A DNA stretch of 64,000 bases, from the NCBI RefSeq assembly GCF_037975245.1, contig NC_092563.1, forward strand, positions 18,529,594 through 18,593,593. Direction: 5' to 3'. The position numbers and the translations under genes were made by a program. The notes under the pieces are model-generated. The model was not told the DNA's origin. It worked only from the letters and a program-made list of their open reading frames with translations, and searched no databases. Below, piece by piece: positions 1 to 11,928 of this stretch; position 1 is the first letter of the stretch; every line of letters begins with the position of its first letter. Origin of the DNA: Apostichopus japonicus. Lineage: Eukaryota; Echinodermata; Holothuroidea; Aspidochirotida; Stichopodidae.

Positions 1-839
1 GCTTCCCATTTTAATAACCCTTTCATTAGTTGGTGTATTATTTGTAAACTTGCAAAAGATGTAAAGAGTAATATGTCGATAACCCTTCTAAGGCCAAAGA
101 AATCTATGCAATGCTGATCGGGGTGTGTGTGAGGCCTCGGTTTGTAAACACTATACCTCAAGAAGTGAAAGATGGTTTGCACTTCAAGAGTAATATGTAG
201 ATAGCCCTGGTGAGCAGATGATCCCTATTTTTTCTTTGAATTAAAAGATAACACAAGGTAACCCTTGGTGAGTAGGTGGTTCTTCCTGTTTTTGATTGTG
301 GTCAGAGGTCATTTGAGATCAACAAACATGAAAACCTGAACCCTTTAATTACCACCACATATCATGAATTGAATTTAGGTAGCATTTGGTAAGTAGCAAA
401 TCCCGAATGTTTTGTATGGAGGTCACAGTTCACTTGTCTTCAATTAGAGCCAAGTCTTAATAAAGTTGATCGCTGAAGAAATGATAGTTGGTTTCAAATT
501 CAATCTTCTTATATAGGCACCTATTATTCGATACTCTAAGGCCAATGGCACTTCTGGTGATATCAGGTCAGCACGGTGGAAGTTGGAAAATATGCCATCT
601 AATGTTGCTTCATAATGGCAAGGAATCACTAAGTTATTTGACATTCTGGTTTATATATACCCTGAGTTATAGAAACATTCGCAATATTCATTTATAGCTA
701 GAAATGATGCTTATTCAAATCAGCTCCCAAGTAATATTATCAAATGCAAGTTTAGTGTATGTGATTCTGAAGAAGCTGGATTACCTTTGAAAATGTGTTA
801 TCAGGAATTAATCATCCTATTTATTTCATTGTTTGATAG
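1..839 (+). other. Intron and upstream sequence of the 840-1124 gene
   Basis: No convincing exon is visible. The first 420 bases contain diverged phrases of the type 'ggtcagaggtcatttgagatca' that recur in another form at 35390-35800, so this part is probably an old dispersed repeat. The right end is a pyrimidine-rich acceptor leading into the terminal exon. Confidence 0.4.
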
Positions 840-1124
840 GTTAGCTCGGATGTTGAAATCAGCACACCGGTCATAACATACACTGGGGATCCGCTGGACC
901 CATCAAACATAACAATCATTGCAGAAAACGAAAAATGCAGTACTGCAGCATCTTTCCCTGAGGCAGTTCTAATCCTGCTGGCAACATATTATGTTTTCAA
1001 CATACAGTATAACGGCAAAGTAAAAGGAACACTGACATTTCTGCAAAATGTTCTGCTGCAATGCAAAGACAAGGGGAAATTGCCTCAAAAGATCATTTCA
1101 TTAATTGCAAAACTTCAAGCATGA
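840..1124 (+). CDS. Terminal exon, C-terminus of a SAMD3-like uncharacterised protein (partial)
   Basis: An open frame follows a splice acceptor (AG at 838-839) in phase 0 and runs 94 codons to TGA at 1122-1124. It has no internal ATG of note, so it is a last exon and the rest of the gene lies upstream of the window. The residues FPEAVLILLATYYVFNIQY, then TLTFLQNVLLQC and a lysine-rich ISLIAKLQA end, resemble the C-terminus of 'sterile alpha motif domain-containing protein 3-like' and related uncharacterised proteins that are multicopy in fish and invertebrates; this likeness is recalled, not searched. That family has no firm biochemical role, so none is given. A candidate AATAAA lies 546 bases past the stop. 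Coding status is fairly sure; the family call is moderate. Confidence 0.6.
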   Translation, partial: VSSDVEISTPVITYTGDPLDPSNITIIAENEKCSTAASFPEAVLILLATYYVFNIQYNGKVKGTLTFLQNVLLQCKDKGKLPQKIISLIAKLQA

Positions 1125-2961
1125 TTTATTTCATTTTGTGACTTTTCTTCAAGTTCTATTGTTTTTCTGTTATTTGTTGACCCAGAATTATTGTTAGTTA
1201 TGTTTTTCAGATTGTTTGCTGGATTTGCATAGTGTTGTTTTCAGGGATTTAGTTTGTTAGCACAATTTTACAAGACAAATAATGTGTAAAATGATAATTT
1301 GGGTAATTCTTAATACACTTAAATGATATATAATACTAAACATTACAATATTGGTGAAACAGTGAGATCAGGGGCAACTACAAGTTTGAAGTGCTGTGAC
1401 ATGCCTTGTTATGACGAAGAGCAAAGTTGGGGGCGAAAATTTAGTTGGAACACTAATGCAACTTTATAAAAGGTGTCATATAGTAAAGTCAATAATAAGC
1501 TGTTAATACAATTAGAACTGGGTGTAATAAGAAGGCCAAACAGCAATTAGTTGATATTAAGCAAATTATCTAAGCCAGTAAATTTTTTATACATTCAAAC
1601 CAAGATTGATGAGCATTAAGAATAGCAAATTGTGTACAGTAATATTTTGTGATAAATTGTGGGGTCTACAATAAACATAGAGGGGTATAGTGATTAAGGT
1701 TTAACGTTCAGCCTAGTTGAAGCAAGCTTAGTGTAGACTAATTGTATGCTAGTCTTCCTCAGTTAGCCTCGGTTACACTCAACACAGATGGTTAATGGTG
1801 ATCATTCACAATCATAGGCCTAAACTTAAGCATCACCGTATCTTTGCTCGATTTGATTTTGTTTTTGTCAATTTATACCAAGACCAGGAAGTTGTTATCG
1901 ATAATCTTTGTAATGCTTGATGCACATATAAATAAAATCATGGAGACAATTGCTGGAACAATTAGATCAGTGACAAGAAAGTTCCATATATTGTGGCTTG
2001 TTCTGTCACAACAAAATTTGGTTGGTGGGGTGGGGGTGGTGCACATAAACATGCACCACTCTAATGCAACTTTTTGAGTGTACTGTTGTATTCAAGATAA
2101 ATCAACATGAAATGTTAAAGCACTAAGAACTGTATAATTAATCATACATTAGAGTTAAGGTATGTTTTAGAGTTATTAATTTACAACTTAGTAACATACA
2201 GGTCTTATCATGTAAACCATTATTGTGTTGATGCAACATTCATGGTCAGTGAGAACTGATGGGTTTGATCATAAACAAAAGCATGTTGATGTACCTGCAT
2301 TGATTTGCAAAGTTAGTTGTTTACATACAAATTGTTTTTATTAGTAAGTTATTATTGTTTATCCCAATATTCTCCAAGTTTCTCAATTTTTTGCTGAGCC
2401 ATTTTATAAAAGTGGGAGTTATGGTCTTTTTTACCAATGTTATGCCAAAGTAATGCACTTTTTGAGTGATACCAGATTTTTAAGGTGACAGTGATACAGC
2501 ATAATCATAACAGACAACCTGAAAGTAATATTTGTGGTCAATAGAGATTTATGTTAATGTTAAAAGATTGGCACACCTTAATTTTACAAATGTATTCATC
2601 GATGTAAATGAAAATTGTTACATGGTTTAATACCTGACATGCCTAGTAATGGGTTGTGGCAGTTTCTAATTGTTGAGAAAATGTGATCATACATTAGTAA
2701 ATGTAACATTTTTTAGTCAAGGTTTTACTAGTATACACATATGTTACCAACTTTAAGTGTTGCTTCACCATATTGTACATTATGCATGAATATTCCTAGA
2801 TTGATATAAACATGCTATTGCATTGATTATTCATATCACGTTTATGCAGTGTAGTATTCATGTTTGAAGTTTCTAGTTTTCTCCTAATTTAACATTCTTA
2901 CCCATTATATTAATTCAAGAATCTGCACAATTAAATTGCATTGTGTTATGTAGCCCAATGA
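1125..2961. other. 3' UTR and AT-rich intergenic DNA
   Basis: AT-rich sequence with no open frame of coding character and no clear repeat. It probably holds the 3' UTR of the gene ending at 1124. Nothing else could be supported. Confidence 0.4.
1670..1675 (+). promoter_or_regulatory. Candidate poly(A) signal for the 840-1124 gene
   Basis: AATAAA on the plus strand downstream of the terminal exon. This would give a 3' UTR of about 0.56 kb. The motif is common by chance in AT-rich DNA, so this is only a candidate. Confidence 0.3.
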
Positions 2962-3142
2962 AGGTATGCTGTGTTGGCCAAATATGGTCATCTTTGCTTA
3001 AAATTCTGAACTGTTTTTATTACCACTCTTGAGGAAATTTTTCTCACTGAGACATTCAGTCATCTTGTGTGCTCAATGTAGAATGTCTGTGAACCATTGG
3101 AGGGTAGTGACCTCCAGGAAAGTATTCTTTGAAAACATCTAG
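2962..3142 (+). repeat. Dispersed repeat, copy 1 (partner at 59155-59358)
   Basis: From 'ggtatgctgtgttggccaaa' through 'gacattcagtcatcttgtgtg' to 'gacctccaggaaagta' this stretch aligns by eye, colinearly, with 59155-59358. The two copies differ by scattered substitutions and a short insertion. The distant copy starts at CTTAAAGG, which hints at a TTAA-targeting element. No ends or target duplications could be fixed for this copy. Confidence 0.6.
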
Positions 3143-3299
3143 CGATTATAGCATGCTATAATTTTGGGCCAATACAGAATACCTTTAATATAATTGTAAA
3201 TTATGTGCAGCAGCATCAAAGAGGTAGTTGTACATCTTAAGCATAATAGTACCAAAAGATCTAATGGAATAATCCCACACATCAACACAACTAAGTCAT

Positions 3300-3950
3300 A
3301 AATTTACACCTATATTGTTTAAAAGTAACCAAATAGTGGGTAAATGTGAGTCTTGCTTAGCAACTCAAATAATGGTAAATTGACACCTAAATTGTGTCAA
3401 AGTAACCAAATAGTGGGTAAATGTAAATCCTGCATAGCAACACAAATATGGGCAAATTCACACCTAAGTTGTGTTAAAGTAACCAAATAGTGGGTAAATG
3501 TAAATCCTGCATAGCAACACAAATATGGGTAAATCGACACCTAAATTGTGTTAAAGTAACCAAATAGTGGGTAAATGTAAATCCTGCATAGCAACACAAA
3601 TATGGGTAAATTCACACCTAAATTGTGTTAAAGTAACCAAATAGTGGGTAAATGTAAATCCTGCATAGCAACACAAATATGGGTAAATTCACACCTAAAT
3701 TGTGTTAAAGTAACCAAATAGTGGGTAAATGTAAATCCTGCATAGCAACACAATAAAGGGTAAACTTACAAATAAATTGTGTAAAAGTAACCAAAAAGTG
3801 GGTAAATGTAAATCCTGCATAGCAACACAATAATGGGTAAATTCACACCTAAATTGTGTAAAAGAAACCAAATAGTGGGTAAATGTAAATCCTGCATAGC
3901 GACACAATAAAGGGTAAATGCACATCTAAATGTGGTTATAAATACCCATA
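3300..3950 (+). repeat. 77-bp minisatellite, eight copies
   Basis: The phrase 'aaccaaatagtgggtaaatg' recurs at 3327, 3404, 3481, 3558, 3635, 3712, 3789 and 3866, exactly 77 bases apart each time. The central copies are nearly identical ('gtaaatcctgcatagcaaca') and the outer ones more diverged, the usual pattern for an array growing by unequal exchange in its middle. The frame is open on the minus strand across several units, but only because the repeat lacks stops there; no protein is claimed. Confidence 0.95.
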
Positions 3951-3954
3951 CTTT

Positions 3955-4012
3955 GTGTCCACATGCGGGATTTACATTTACCCTATTTTGGGGTAAATAA
4001 ACCCTTTTAGTT
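3955..4012 (-). repeat. Inverted partial copy of the 77-bp unit
   Basis: 'atgcgggatttacatttacc' is the reverse complement of the array phrase 'gggtaaatgtaaatcctgca' with one mismatch, so the array ends in an opposed half-unit and could fold back. A 9-base inverted pair, tagttgtac (3225-3233) and gtacaacta (4021-4029), brackets array plus inverted copy and could mark the ends of a non-autonomous element that carries the array. That last point is weak. Confidence 0.6.
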
Positions 4013-4129
4013 TTTACAGTGTACAACTATGAGAGGAAATAACTTTTATGGACTACCAGAGCTTGTTGCTTGATGGAAACGAAGACACATGCACTCTACA
4101 AACTATGTTTGCATAAAATCTCAACAAAT

Positions 4130-4312
4130 CTCCGACCACATGGTAGCCTAACACCACACTAAATCTAGCCTAACCATCTGTTTATTTCGCTCAAATTGTG
4201 ACGCAGTTAGCTGGAACTAAAATATCCATAGAATAGTTTCGTTATGCTGATATCTTCGACCACATGGTAGCCTAACACCATACGAAGTCTATGGGAAAAT
4301 CTTGCCTAACCA
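4130..4312 (+). repeat. Short direct repeat pair about 124 bases apart
   Basis: 'accacatggtagcctaacac' occurs at about 4136 and again at about 4260, each followed by a further similar phrase (ctagcctaaccatc / cttgcctaaccacc). This is a local two-unit tandem duplication in otherwise unremarkable AT-rich DNA (4030-4623). Confidence 0.6.
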
Positions 4313-4623
4313 CCGGTTTTCAATAAATAGAAGGAAAAGAGCACATACACACACACACTTTGCGTAGCCTTGTTTACAACTTTCAATTAGCTGGAAATCA
4401 GCAATTGTTTGGAAAGTATGTGCTATGTTTTGAAAGAGGGAATGTACGGTAGTATTTTACGTACACTGTTGCTGTTGCGATGGTGTGAATGTATTCAATT
4501 TTGAGAAGATTTCACCGGTATAATATTTTCATTTCTGGTGGTGAGGGATTTCATCCACACACGAAAAAAGAATCATTAAGAATGGCTAAAACTTGAAATA
4601 GTAAGAAATTAAAACAACCAAGA

Positions 4624-4840
<217 letters not shown>

Positions 4841-4948
4841 GTTACAGTATGAACCTTCGTTCATACCGAGAAGCGATCATTGTCCACGTGGAAACATGTC
4901 AAGGGTGTACATATCATGACGTCACTCAAAAGTCAATTACACTTAGAT

Positions 4949-4999
4949 AATAGGGTTGGTTAATCATTCGTAAACCTTGAATGATTAATACGCCCCCTT
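4949..4999. repeat. Perfect 10-bp hairpin
   Basis: TTAATCATTC (4960-4969) pairs with GAATGATTAA (4979-4988) around a 9-base loop. A second inverted pair, gtcaatta near 4933 and taattgac near 5013, sits outside it. This may be a small foldback element; no target duplication was seen. Confidence 0.5.
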
Positions 5000-5990
5000 C
5001 ACGTTGTGACGATAATTGACTCTATAACATAACTCGGCAGGTGAACATATTACAACTACGTCAGAAGATCTACTACCTCTTGGAGTTAACTTTATTAAAA
5101 AATTATTACCTTGATTTTGATATTGGTTTTAGCAGGATATGTTAAAAAAAAAAAACTAAAAAAAAAAATGTTCAGTTTAATTTCCTTAGATGACGTCATG
5201 ACCTTTGGTTTCTATTGCAATGTTTAATGACAGAAAATGAAGTAGAATTTTCCTAGATTTTTTCTTTTTCTACGCTGTCAATTAAATATAATGCCCTGAT
5301 ATGATTGCATTTAAAAAGTATTTCATCAAAATTTCGTTTCCAATATTTGGTCGCAGGAATTGTTGTTCGTATTACTAGTGATAAATATGAGTGATAAGGG
5401 TATATATTGACAAAAAAGTTTGAACTGTAAAGTTGTCAAAGTAATGCAGGAATCATTTAAACGTTCGTTTAGGAATAAATTTTTCATCAAAATTACAACC
5501 AAATCATAATTGTCTTCATTAGAATGCATGTGGGATTTCAAGGCCTTAAAATCTATAAAACAGTACATACTTGATCACAGGCACCGGCCGCTCAAGATCA
5601 GAAAAGTGCAAGCAAACCTTCTGGGGCTACGCGTAACACGGTACGTATATTCTTGACATGATTCCAAGATTACCTGTAAATATAGAAAGATTATAATGCT
5701 TTCTCTTCGCCGACCGATGTTACAATCAGCATGGTTCTGTCTTATCAACTTAACCACCACGGGCGGCTACTATACCTTTATAACGAAATCATTTGGTTCT
5801 TTACCTAAGCTAGAAGCATCAACAATGTCGTCGAAGGACTTGACGAAGGGGTTTATAAGGAGAAGCAATTATAAACCACAGATAATCTAGGACAGGTTGC
5901 TGGAAATTCTCTCATCAGAACTTTGTGCTTTACAATACGGTACTTTATAAGAATGCTCCCTAAAAAGTACGTTAACTCAAACATCACACA
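4989..5990. other. AT-rich stretch, no gene recognised
   Basis: Contains A-runs near 5145-5168 and no coding frame of convincing composition. The short open frames at 5326-5890 are AT-driven and lack splice-compatible neighbours. Nothing further is supported. Confidence 0.3.
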
Positions 5991-5992
5991 TC

Positions 5993-6000
5993 TATATAAA
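5993..6000 (+). promoter_or_regulatory. Candidate TATA box
   Basis: TATATAAA, preceded by a fairly balanced stretch. It is followed 57 bases later by an ATG in an acceptable context (aaaccATGt) and then a potential splice donor. The spacing fits a TATA-driven promoter with a short 5' UTR. AT-rich DNA gives such strings by chance, so confidence is limited. Confidence 0.3.
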
Positions 6001-6056
6001 GGAAACGTCCATTCAATTTGTAGTTAAACTGCTGTGAAAATATCAAACTAGAAACC

Positions 6057-6071
6057 ATGTCCACTTTAAAG
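6057..6071 (+). CDS. Possible mini first coding exon (MSTLK)
   Basis: ATG TCC ACT TTA AAG is followed directly by GTATTT, which could be a splice donor in phase 0. The exon would encode only five residues. The reason for listing it is its position downstream of the TATA box at 5993-6000. No matching second exon was identified, so this is a guess about a gene start. Confidence 0.2.
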
Positions 6072-6074
6072 GTA

Positions 6075-9000
6075 TTTATCACATAATCAGTTTATTTAAT
6101 ATTAATTTAGATAAATAAATATGTAAAAAAACTCGACACATCTCAAGAATTTTTATTTTTCAGAAATATTGAAAAATAGGAATAATTCTGCCAGGAACAG
6201 AAAGTATTAATCGATTTAATTAAAGAACATATTTCATATATACCGCGATATGAAATGATAGACTGGAAACGTTAATTTCTCAACTAGTGTTGGAGGTGAG
6301 GTGGGTGTGTGGGAGGTGAGATGGGTGTGTGGGGAGTGGTGTTGAAAATGGGGAGGTCGAAATAACATGAAGATATAAGAGACCATTACATAATCCTCTT
6401 TCGACCCATATACTCTCAGAACTAGATATGGTTATAGGTTTTTACACGCATGTGTTGCCCCAGCCTCCCTCTGTAATTAAATCACGTATTTCTTGTCCTG
6501 GTGTCCTGCATGACTGCTGGGATCATATTAACACGACGATGATGTGACTCAGACATTCAGTTCTTTACGTCAATAGCAGAGGGTGTCATCGGTAGGGGTA
6601 ATAGAGGGGGGGGGGAGTAGGGGTGGCGTATGCTGATGCCTCTGACCGTCCATCTATAGGGATGCACGCCACGACAGTGCTAAAACATTCAAATGGATCT
6701 TTTACATTAGCAGCAAGAGTGAGGCAGGCAAATCGTATGTCTTCTGATGAAGGATCCATATATACCCTATACCTGTTTTTCTGCTCCTCATTTTTTGATA
6801 GCTTCCTACGCAACTGGGTAAGTATATAGAGACACTTCATGTTTCATGTTTGATCTTTCAGATCGTTGGCTCACCTTCCCAGAAAACAGGAAACGAACAC
6901 ATGGGAGGTTGAACTAGCAGAGCAGTCTTGGAGTTTTCACTCGGGCTTGTGTACAGAAAACACTGCCTTTATGTCACAGGTTGATCGACGATGTGTATAC
7001 ATTACATGGTAATTTAGTCGGTGCCAACACGAACAAAAAATTCCTCCACGTAAGCGAGGATTTCCACCCCAATTTAAAGTAGCGCATTATTTGCAACGTG
7101 TAACACTATATTCAAGAATGCTGCTACGCGTCAAAAAAAGGAAGAAAGAAAGAAGTTTCTACTGCATGATGTGTTCGTCGTACTAAAAAAAAACACGTAC
7201 AGTGACACCCCTTATCTGAGCAAATAAAGGGCGTGGTCCATTTACCATGTGGCTTACTTGTTTATTTATACTTATCGCAGTTAATCATTTGTAATTATGA
7301 TCGCTATTTACAATATAGTCAACTATTCTCTCGATAAAGCACAGTTATTTCTCCTATTTATGAGAGAATCGGAAACACATTGAATCTTTTTTTCTAAAGG
7401 TATGATAATTTCTGTTTGCGAAAAAAACCCCCTTTTTTTTGAGTCCATTGCCGAATGAAGTGTGCAATGAGATATAATAGAGTCACCGCTTACATCGTCC
7501 ACCTATTGACAGGCACTATACAGATGAAACACATGTGTACTTGGAAACCGTACCACCTACGCGGGCACGACGAGATTCAGCCCGAGGTTATTCACATTCC
7601 AAACATAGAATTGAGCTTCCTCAAAAACGATTGCGCAATGGGTAGAGGAGGCGTAAATAATAATAATAATAATAATAATACTCATACCTTAGCTATGATG
7701 ACGGGTAAATAGTTTCATTAGAATAACCCATTTTTTCCCCTCTTTTTCTTATTCCTTTAAAGTTCTGAAATGTTTGCGGATTATTCTGACTGCCAAACCT
7801 CCCGAGTTGAACGTCCGATAGTTCGTAAGACTGTTATTCTTATTAACATTTGATACGATGCTAACTTTGAACCTAAGTTTAACATGTCATATCATAGTGC
7901 AACCTCTTGATGTTTCCCATGGTTCTGGTTAAGTTGACGCAATAACTGATAGCAGGTAAAATATCTGGAGATAAATAGATAACTCCCAATGGTCTCGTTT
8001 GCGTGCCACAGGTATGCATGTATTTAGAGGGGGGGGGGGGGGGGGTTACAGATATAAACCGTTCTTCCTTACACTCGTTGATAGCTGAAATCGTTGTCAC
8101 GAATTCCGGTGAGTGTGTGTATATGTATATCGGATTTGAACTTGGGACACTTCCCCGGGGACAAGGGGGCACCTCCTGTGGATTGTACCATTTCGAAGGA
8201 AAAGTTACCCGGTATCGTTAAACTTAAAACACGATATAAATGTCGCTAACTGGTAGTGATCATGTCGATGACAAGTGGGTCTTGGCTTAGATTTCCACGG
8301 AACAGCGTCACAAAGGAAAGGGTAGATTCAAAACAAAACAAAGATGTTATCGCCATATTAAATCTTTGAGGTAGTTCACCGATTATCAAATGTCAATTAA
8401 AGGTCGTAAGTCATTGACATTAATAAGAGAACAACGCGACAACGTGAGTTATCCATCATTTATTGTTAAAATTACGTTAACATTTAAAAAATTGATTTTA
8501 ATAGTATCCATCCTTAACGGAATATCTTACTCTTGTTATCTGATAACAATTACCTTTAAAAGAACAATAAAAAAAATAATAATAAAAAAACGGCACTATA
8601 GTTGGAAAATACGAGAATATTGGAATTAAGCTGAACCTCCAAGCAGGGTGAATAAGGAACGAAAGTTGCTCCGGAAGGATTCAAAGTTAAGGACTTGTCT
8701 ATTGGCAATGAGAGGAGACGGATGGGGTGGGGGGGGGGGGTAGGGAGGAGGGATTGGCAAAGTGTTTATAATTACTACACAACAATACAATGGAATTTAA
8801 TGCTAGACCTATTTCCCTATATTTATTTTATCTCGGGGTTATAGTGGGAGGGTAATAGAATGCTGGACGCCATCCGCTCTTATCTCTAGATATGCTGAAT
8901 CATTTTTTTCCTCCTGGAACCTTGGTACTTCGGTTCCATCGTTCTCTGGTTTCATGATCAACCTCTTCCACACACCCCCACCGGCACCCCAGCTTCCGAC

Positions 9001-10215
9001 ACATAAATGACCTCTTCCCTATATATGATCTCATTTCCTGTATTTTGAAACCTTCTTTCATACGAAGCTTCAGCCGCGAATGAAAAATTCCTTATTATAA
9101 TATCGGCATATATGTCGTAATTTAACATATGCGAAACGAAAGCGTTGTGAAAAGATTCCGTTTATTGGAATGATTAACGTGTTAAAGTCATTGGAGAATA
9201 ACTACCTAATACCATACGAAGGGGTCAGGTGGGATGTCGGTGGGCCGGTGGGTCGGTGGGCGGGCGGGCGGTATGTGCTTGCAACTCGGAACTGGATCTA
9301 ATATTTTGGACGCGAAATCTCTCTCTCTCTCCTTTTGAACAAATATCGTAATGTTTTAGCAATTTGATTTTTGCGAGGCCTTCATTGTAAATAGTATCCA
9401 TTTTTTTCGATGGAGAGCATGACAGGTCTGATAAGTATTGATCTTGATACACATCTGTATACCAGAAATGCAAAGGTACTTATTTTCTACCAAAAGAAGG
9501 AACTGCTCCTTTTACAAGTTCCGAGATCGTTGATCCCGAAAATAATTGGTTAGTGTCAAAATACTTAACCAGATTTGGGGGATCATAGGTTTTTCGGCGA
9601 AAATTAATTACACGAACCCTTCATCCATGAATCTTATACACGGTTGGTTAAACAATGCGTAGAATTGTGTTTAATATGGGTGAAAAATGGAAATGGAAAT
9701 GGTTAAATAGATTTATTATGAGTTGTGGGCTTTGAATGTTATGGTGAAATGTCACTCTTGGTCGAAAAGAATGTATAGGCGGACATTAGTGACATCATCA
9801 TCATTGGAAGGAGCTATTAGATTAGTTTAAAGCAGCATTCAGAAGTTCAGTAAAAGAATCCCATTTAGATACATGTATCTTTATATCCTTGACTACGTAC
9901 GTTAAACATGACTGAGGTTAACTCCTTGAAGTTTTCTTTACGGGACCTTATATCAAGTTGTAAGATTTATTTTCAAGAACTACGTATAGGCTGAGTACAG
10001 AACATTGACAACATCAAAGTAACACATATTCTAAACTTCTTTCTAAGGTCATACCGAGAGAATAAAAATGTTAAGTTGCTTACACCAAAGCAATAACTTT
10101 TCAAGTAGAGAAAACTCTCATTAACAGTACAATGTAAATGTAAACATATACGATATATGTTAGATGCTATCAAAGATGTGAATTAGTATTATAATCTTTC
10201 CGTGTGTAGCCTACA
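6075..10215. other. Intergenic stretch, simple repeats only
   Basis: I see no exon or recognisable element. It holds an (AAT)n run at about 7657-7680, poly-G runs (6606-6615, 8029-8045, 8730-8740), a CT run near 9318-9332 and a GGGC-rich patch at 9235-9270. Open frames here are short and several are opened by the simple repeats themselves. Confidence 0.35.
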
Positions 10216-10217
10216 GT

Positions 10218-10221
<4 letters not shown>

Positions 10222-10276
<55 letters not shown>
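10222..10276. repeat. (TA)n microsatellite
   Basis: An uninterrupted run of about 55 bases of alternating TA. It is not attached to a SINE body. Confidence 0.95.
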
Positions 10277-10281
<5 letters not shown>

Positions 10282-10565
10282 GTGTTTACTATAATACAGG
10301 CGTTTTGTTTTTTGATGTGTGAAATGCTTTCATATATCATGATAACTAGCCGGCAGGATTCCAGTACATAAGGTACATGTCTACGGAGGAGCCAGCATAT
10401 GTCTTGAAGGTTTCAATTTACGATCAACAAAGACTTGTACTTGTACATTGGCACTGCTTACTCCAGCGGCACTCTATATACTTCCATGGATATGGCTTAA
10501 CAGGTAACATGCAACAGTCAATTGGCAATTGGTGGCTGGTGACGGGCAGTTGGCGTCAGGCGGCT

Positions 10566-10938
10566 GGTGACGGCAAGGGCGTACGAACCGGGGGGGGCTG
10601 GGGGGGGCTGGGGGGCGCCAGCCCCCAGTGAAAAATATGGAGGGGTGGAAGTATCATTCCGCCCCCCCCGCTTCGCAAGTCAGAAAACCCCTTTTTCATT
10701 TCCAAATGAGAAAAAAATCTCATTTGGAGCACCAAATTGCATCTAAGGCCAGGTGAAAATGCAAAATTATATACAAAATGGAGTGGGTGGGTTGAAGTGT
10801 GCTATATTGCACCAAATTGCATCTGAGGCCACCTGGAAATGCAAAAAAATTCCCCCTCCTCTTAGACCCCTCCCCCAGGCCGGCCATCAGTCTTCAGCCC
10901 CGCACTCAAAAGTACCTTCCTACGCCACTGGGTGACGG
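10566..10938 (+). mobile_element. hAT-like non-autonomous element, family 1 copy 1
   Basis: The 357-bp element (10574-10930) opens with CAAGGGCGTACGAACC and closes with CCTTCCTACGCCACTG, imperfect terminal inverted repeats. It is flanked by a perfect 8-base direct repeat, GGTGACGG at 10566-10573 and 10931-10938. An 8-bp duplication and CA..TG ends are the hAT signature. Inside, 'gcaccaaattgcatct' occurs twice about 90 bases apart, each followed by a similar phrase. The G-run in the left end and C-run in the right end could pair. A second copy is at 28282-28648. There is no transposase frame; mobilisation would need an autonomous relative elsewhere. Confidence 0.9.
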
Positions 10939-11141
10939 GCAATTAGCGTCGGGCCACAGACATTGGGCGGTGATTGCAAGAATGTGTCGTTACTATTGGA
11001 GTACGGTACCCAGGTTAGCATATTGCTGTAACAAGAACACTACGCAGATTTTATCAAGGACTTAGTTCTTCTCCAATCCAAATGGATGTCTACCAAAATC
11101 CCCCCCCCCCCATTCCCTCCATATCAGCTCTCACCATCACA

Positions 11142-11828
11142 AGGACCGACAAGGGCGGCGGAAGCACTTTTAATCTGGGGGGGGGGGGGGGCACCGACAT
11201 CAAAGGGCACTTTGAAGAAATTCAATTGGAATAATGCAGCCTTATATTTAGTACCCTTTATATCTCTTATTGTATTAACTTATTTGCGTATACACATCAC
11301 TCCATCAACGTCCCGCCCCCCCCCCCCCCCACCCCCTCAAGGAAAATATGCATACTAGCACTGCAATATCCAATGTGCAAATTGGGAAACAAGGAACAAG
11401 TTTTTTATTGGAGACAAAAGGAGGTGAAATCATGCTAGTTGCTAATGTAGGAGTCTTCCGAATTAGAGTTTACTTCTTGTTAATATCTTAACAAGTCATT
11501 TTTCATACGAAATAGCTTTGAGTTTGACCCACAGAAATTCATTAAAAGTCAGGGGCGTAGCCAGGATTTGCAAAGTTGTATGCACGACTATCTGAGCGGA
11601 GCGCCACCATCGGTTGGCGCGGAGCGTACAGGAAAATTTTTGGTTTTACAAACCCCTCAGATGGCCGGAAACGGCCCTTCCCGAGTGTTCATTCTGGTTC
11701 CCTGGCCTCTTGCTAACTTGAGACACCTCAATTTTTATGTAGAAAAAGGGCACATTTTTAACCTGAGGAAAAGTGGGGGGGGGGACGTGCCCCCCGCGCC
11801 CCCCGGTTCCGCCGCCCTTGAGGACCGA
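11142..11828 (+). mobile_element. hAT-like non-autonomous element carrying the shared hairpin core
   Basis: CAAGGGCGGCGGAA at 11150 and its exact reverse complement ending at 11820 form 14-bp TIRs of a 671-bp element. A perfect 8-bp direct repeat, AGGACCGA, lies on both sides (11142-11149 and 11821-11828). At 11550 a second element start (CAGGGGCGTAGCCAGG) appears, followed by the core hairpin module (11588-11640), but no matching second right end is seen. The unit is therefore either a composite or carries a partly deleted nested element. Open frames across it are opened by G/C runs and are not genes. Confidence 0.9.
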
Positions 11829-11928
11829 GAAGGGTACGTTTTACAGTTGGTTTTGTGGAAACAATTGTGCGCTTTACATGTTACGGTCTAGTCTGTTTTC
11901 TGTGGTCGCTGTAAAACACGTGTTATGC

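Noticed and set aside
3300-3950. Possible CRISPR-like array because of regular repeats
   Set aside because: The 77-bp period has no unique spacers; successive units are alike along their whole length, so it is a minisatellite, and the DNA is eukaryotic.
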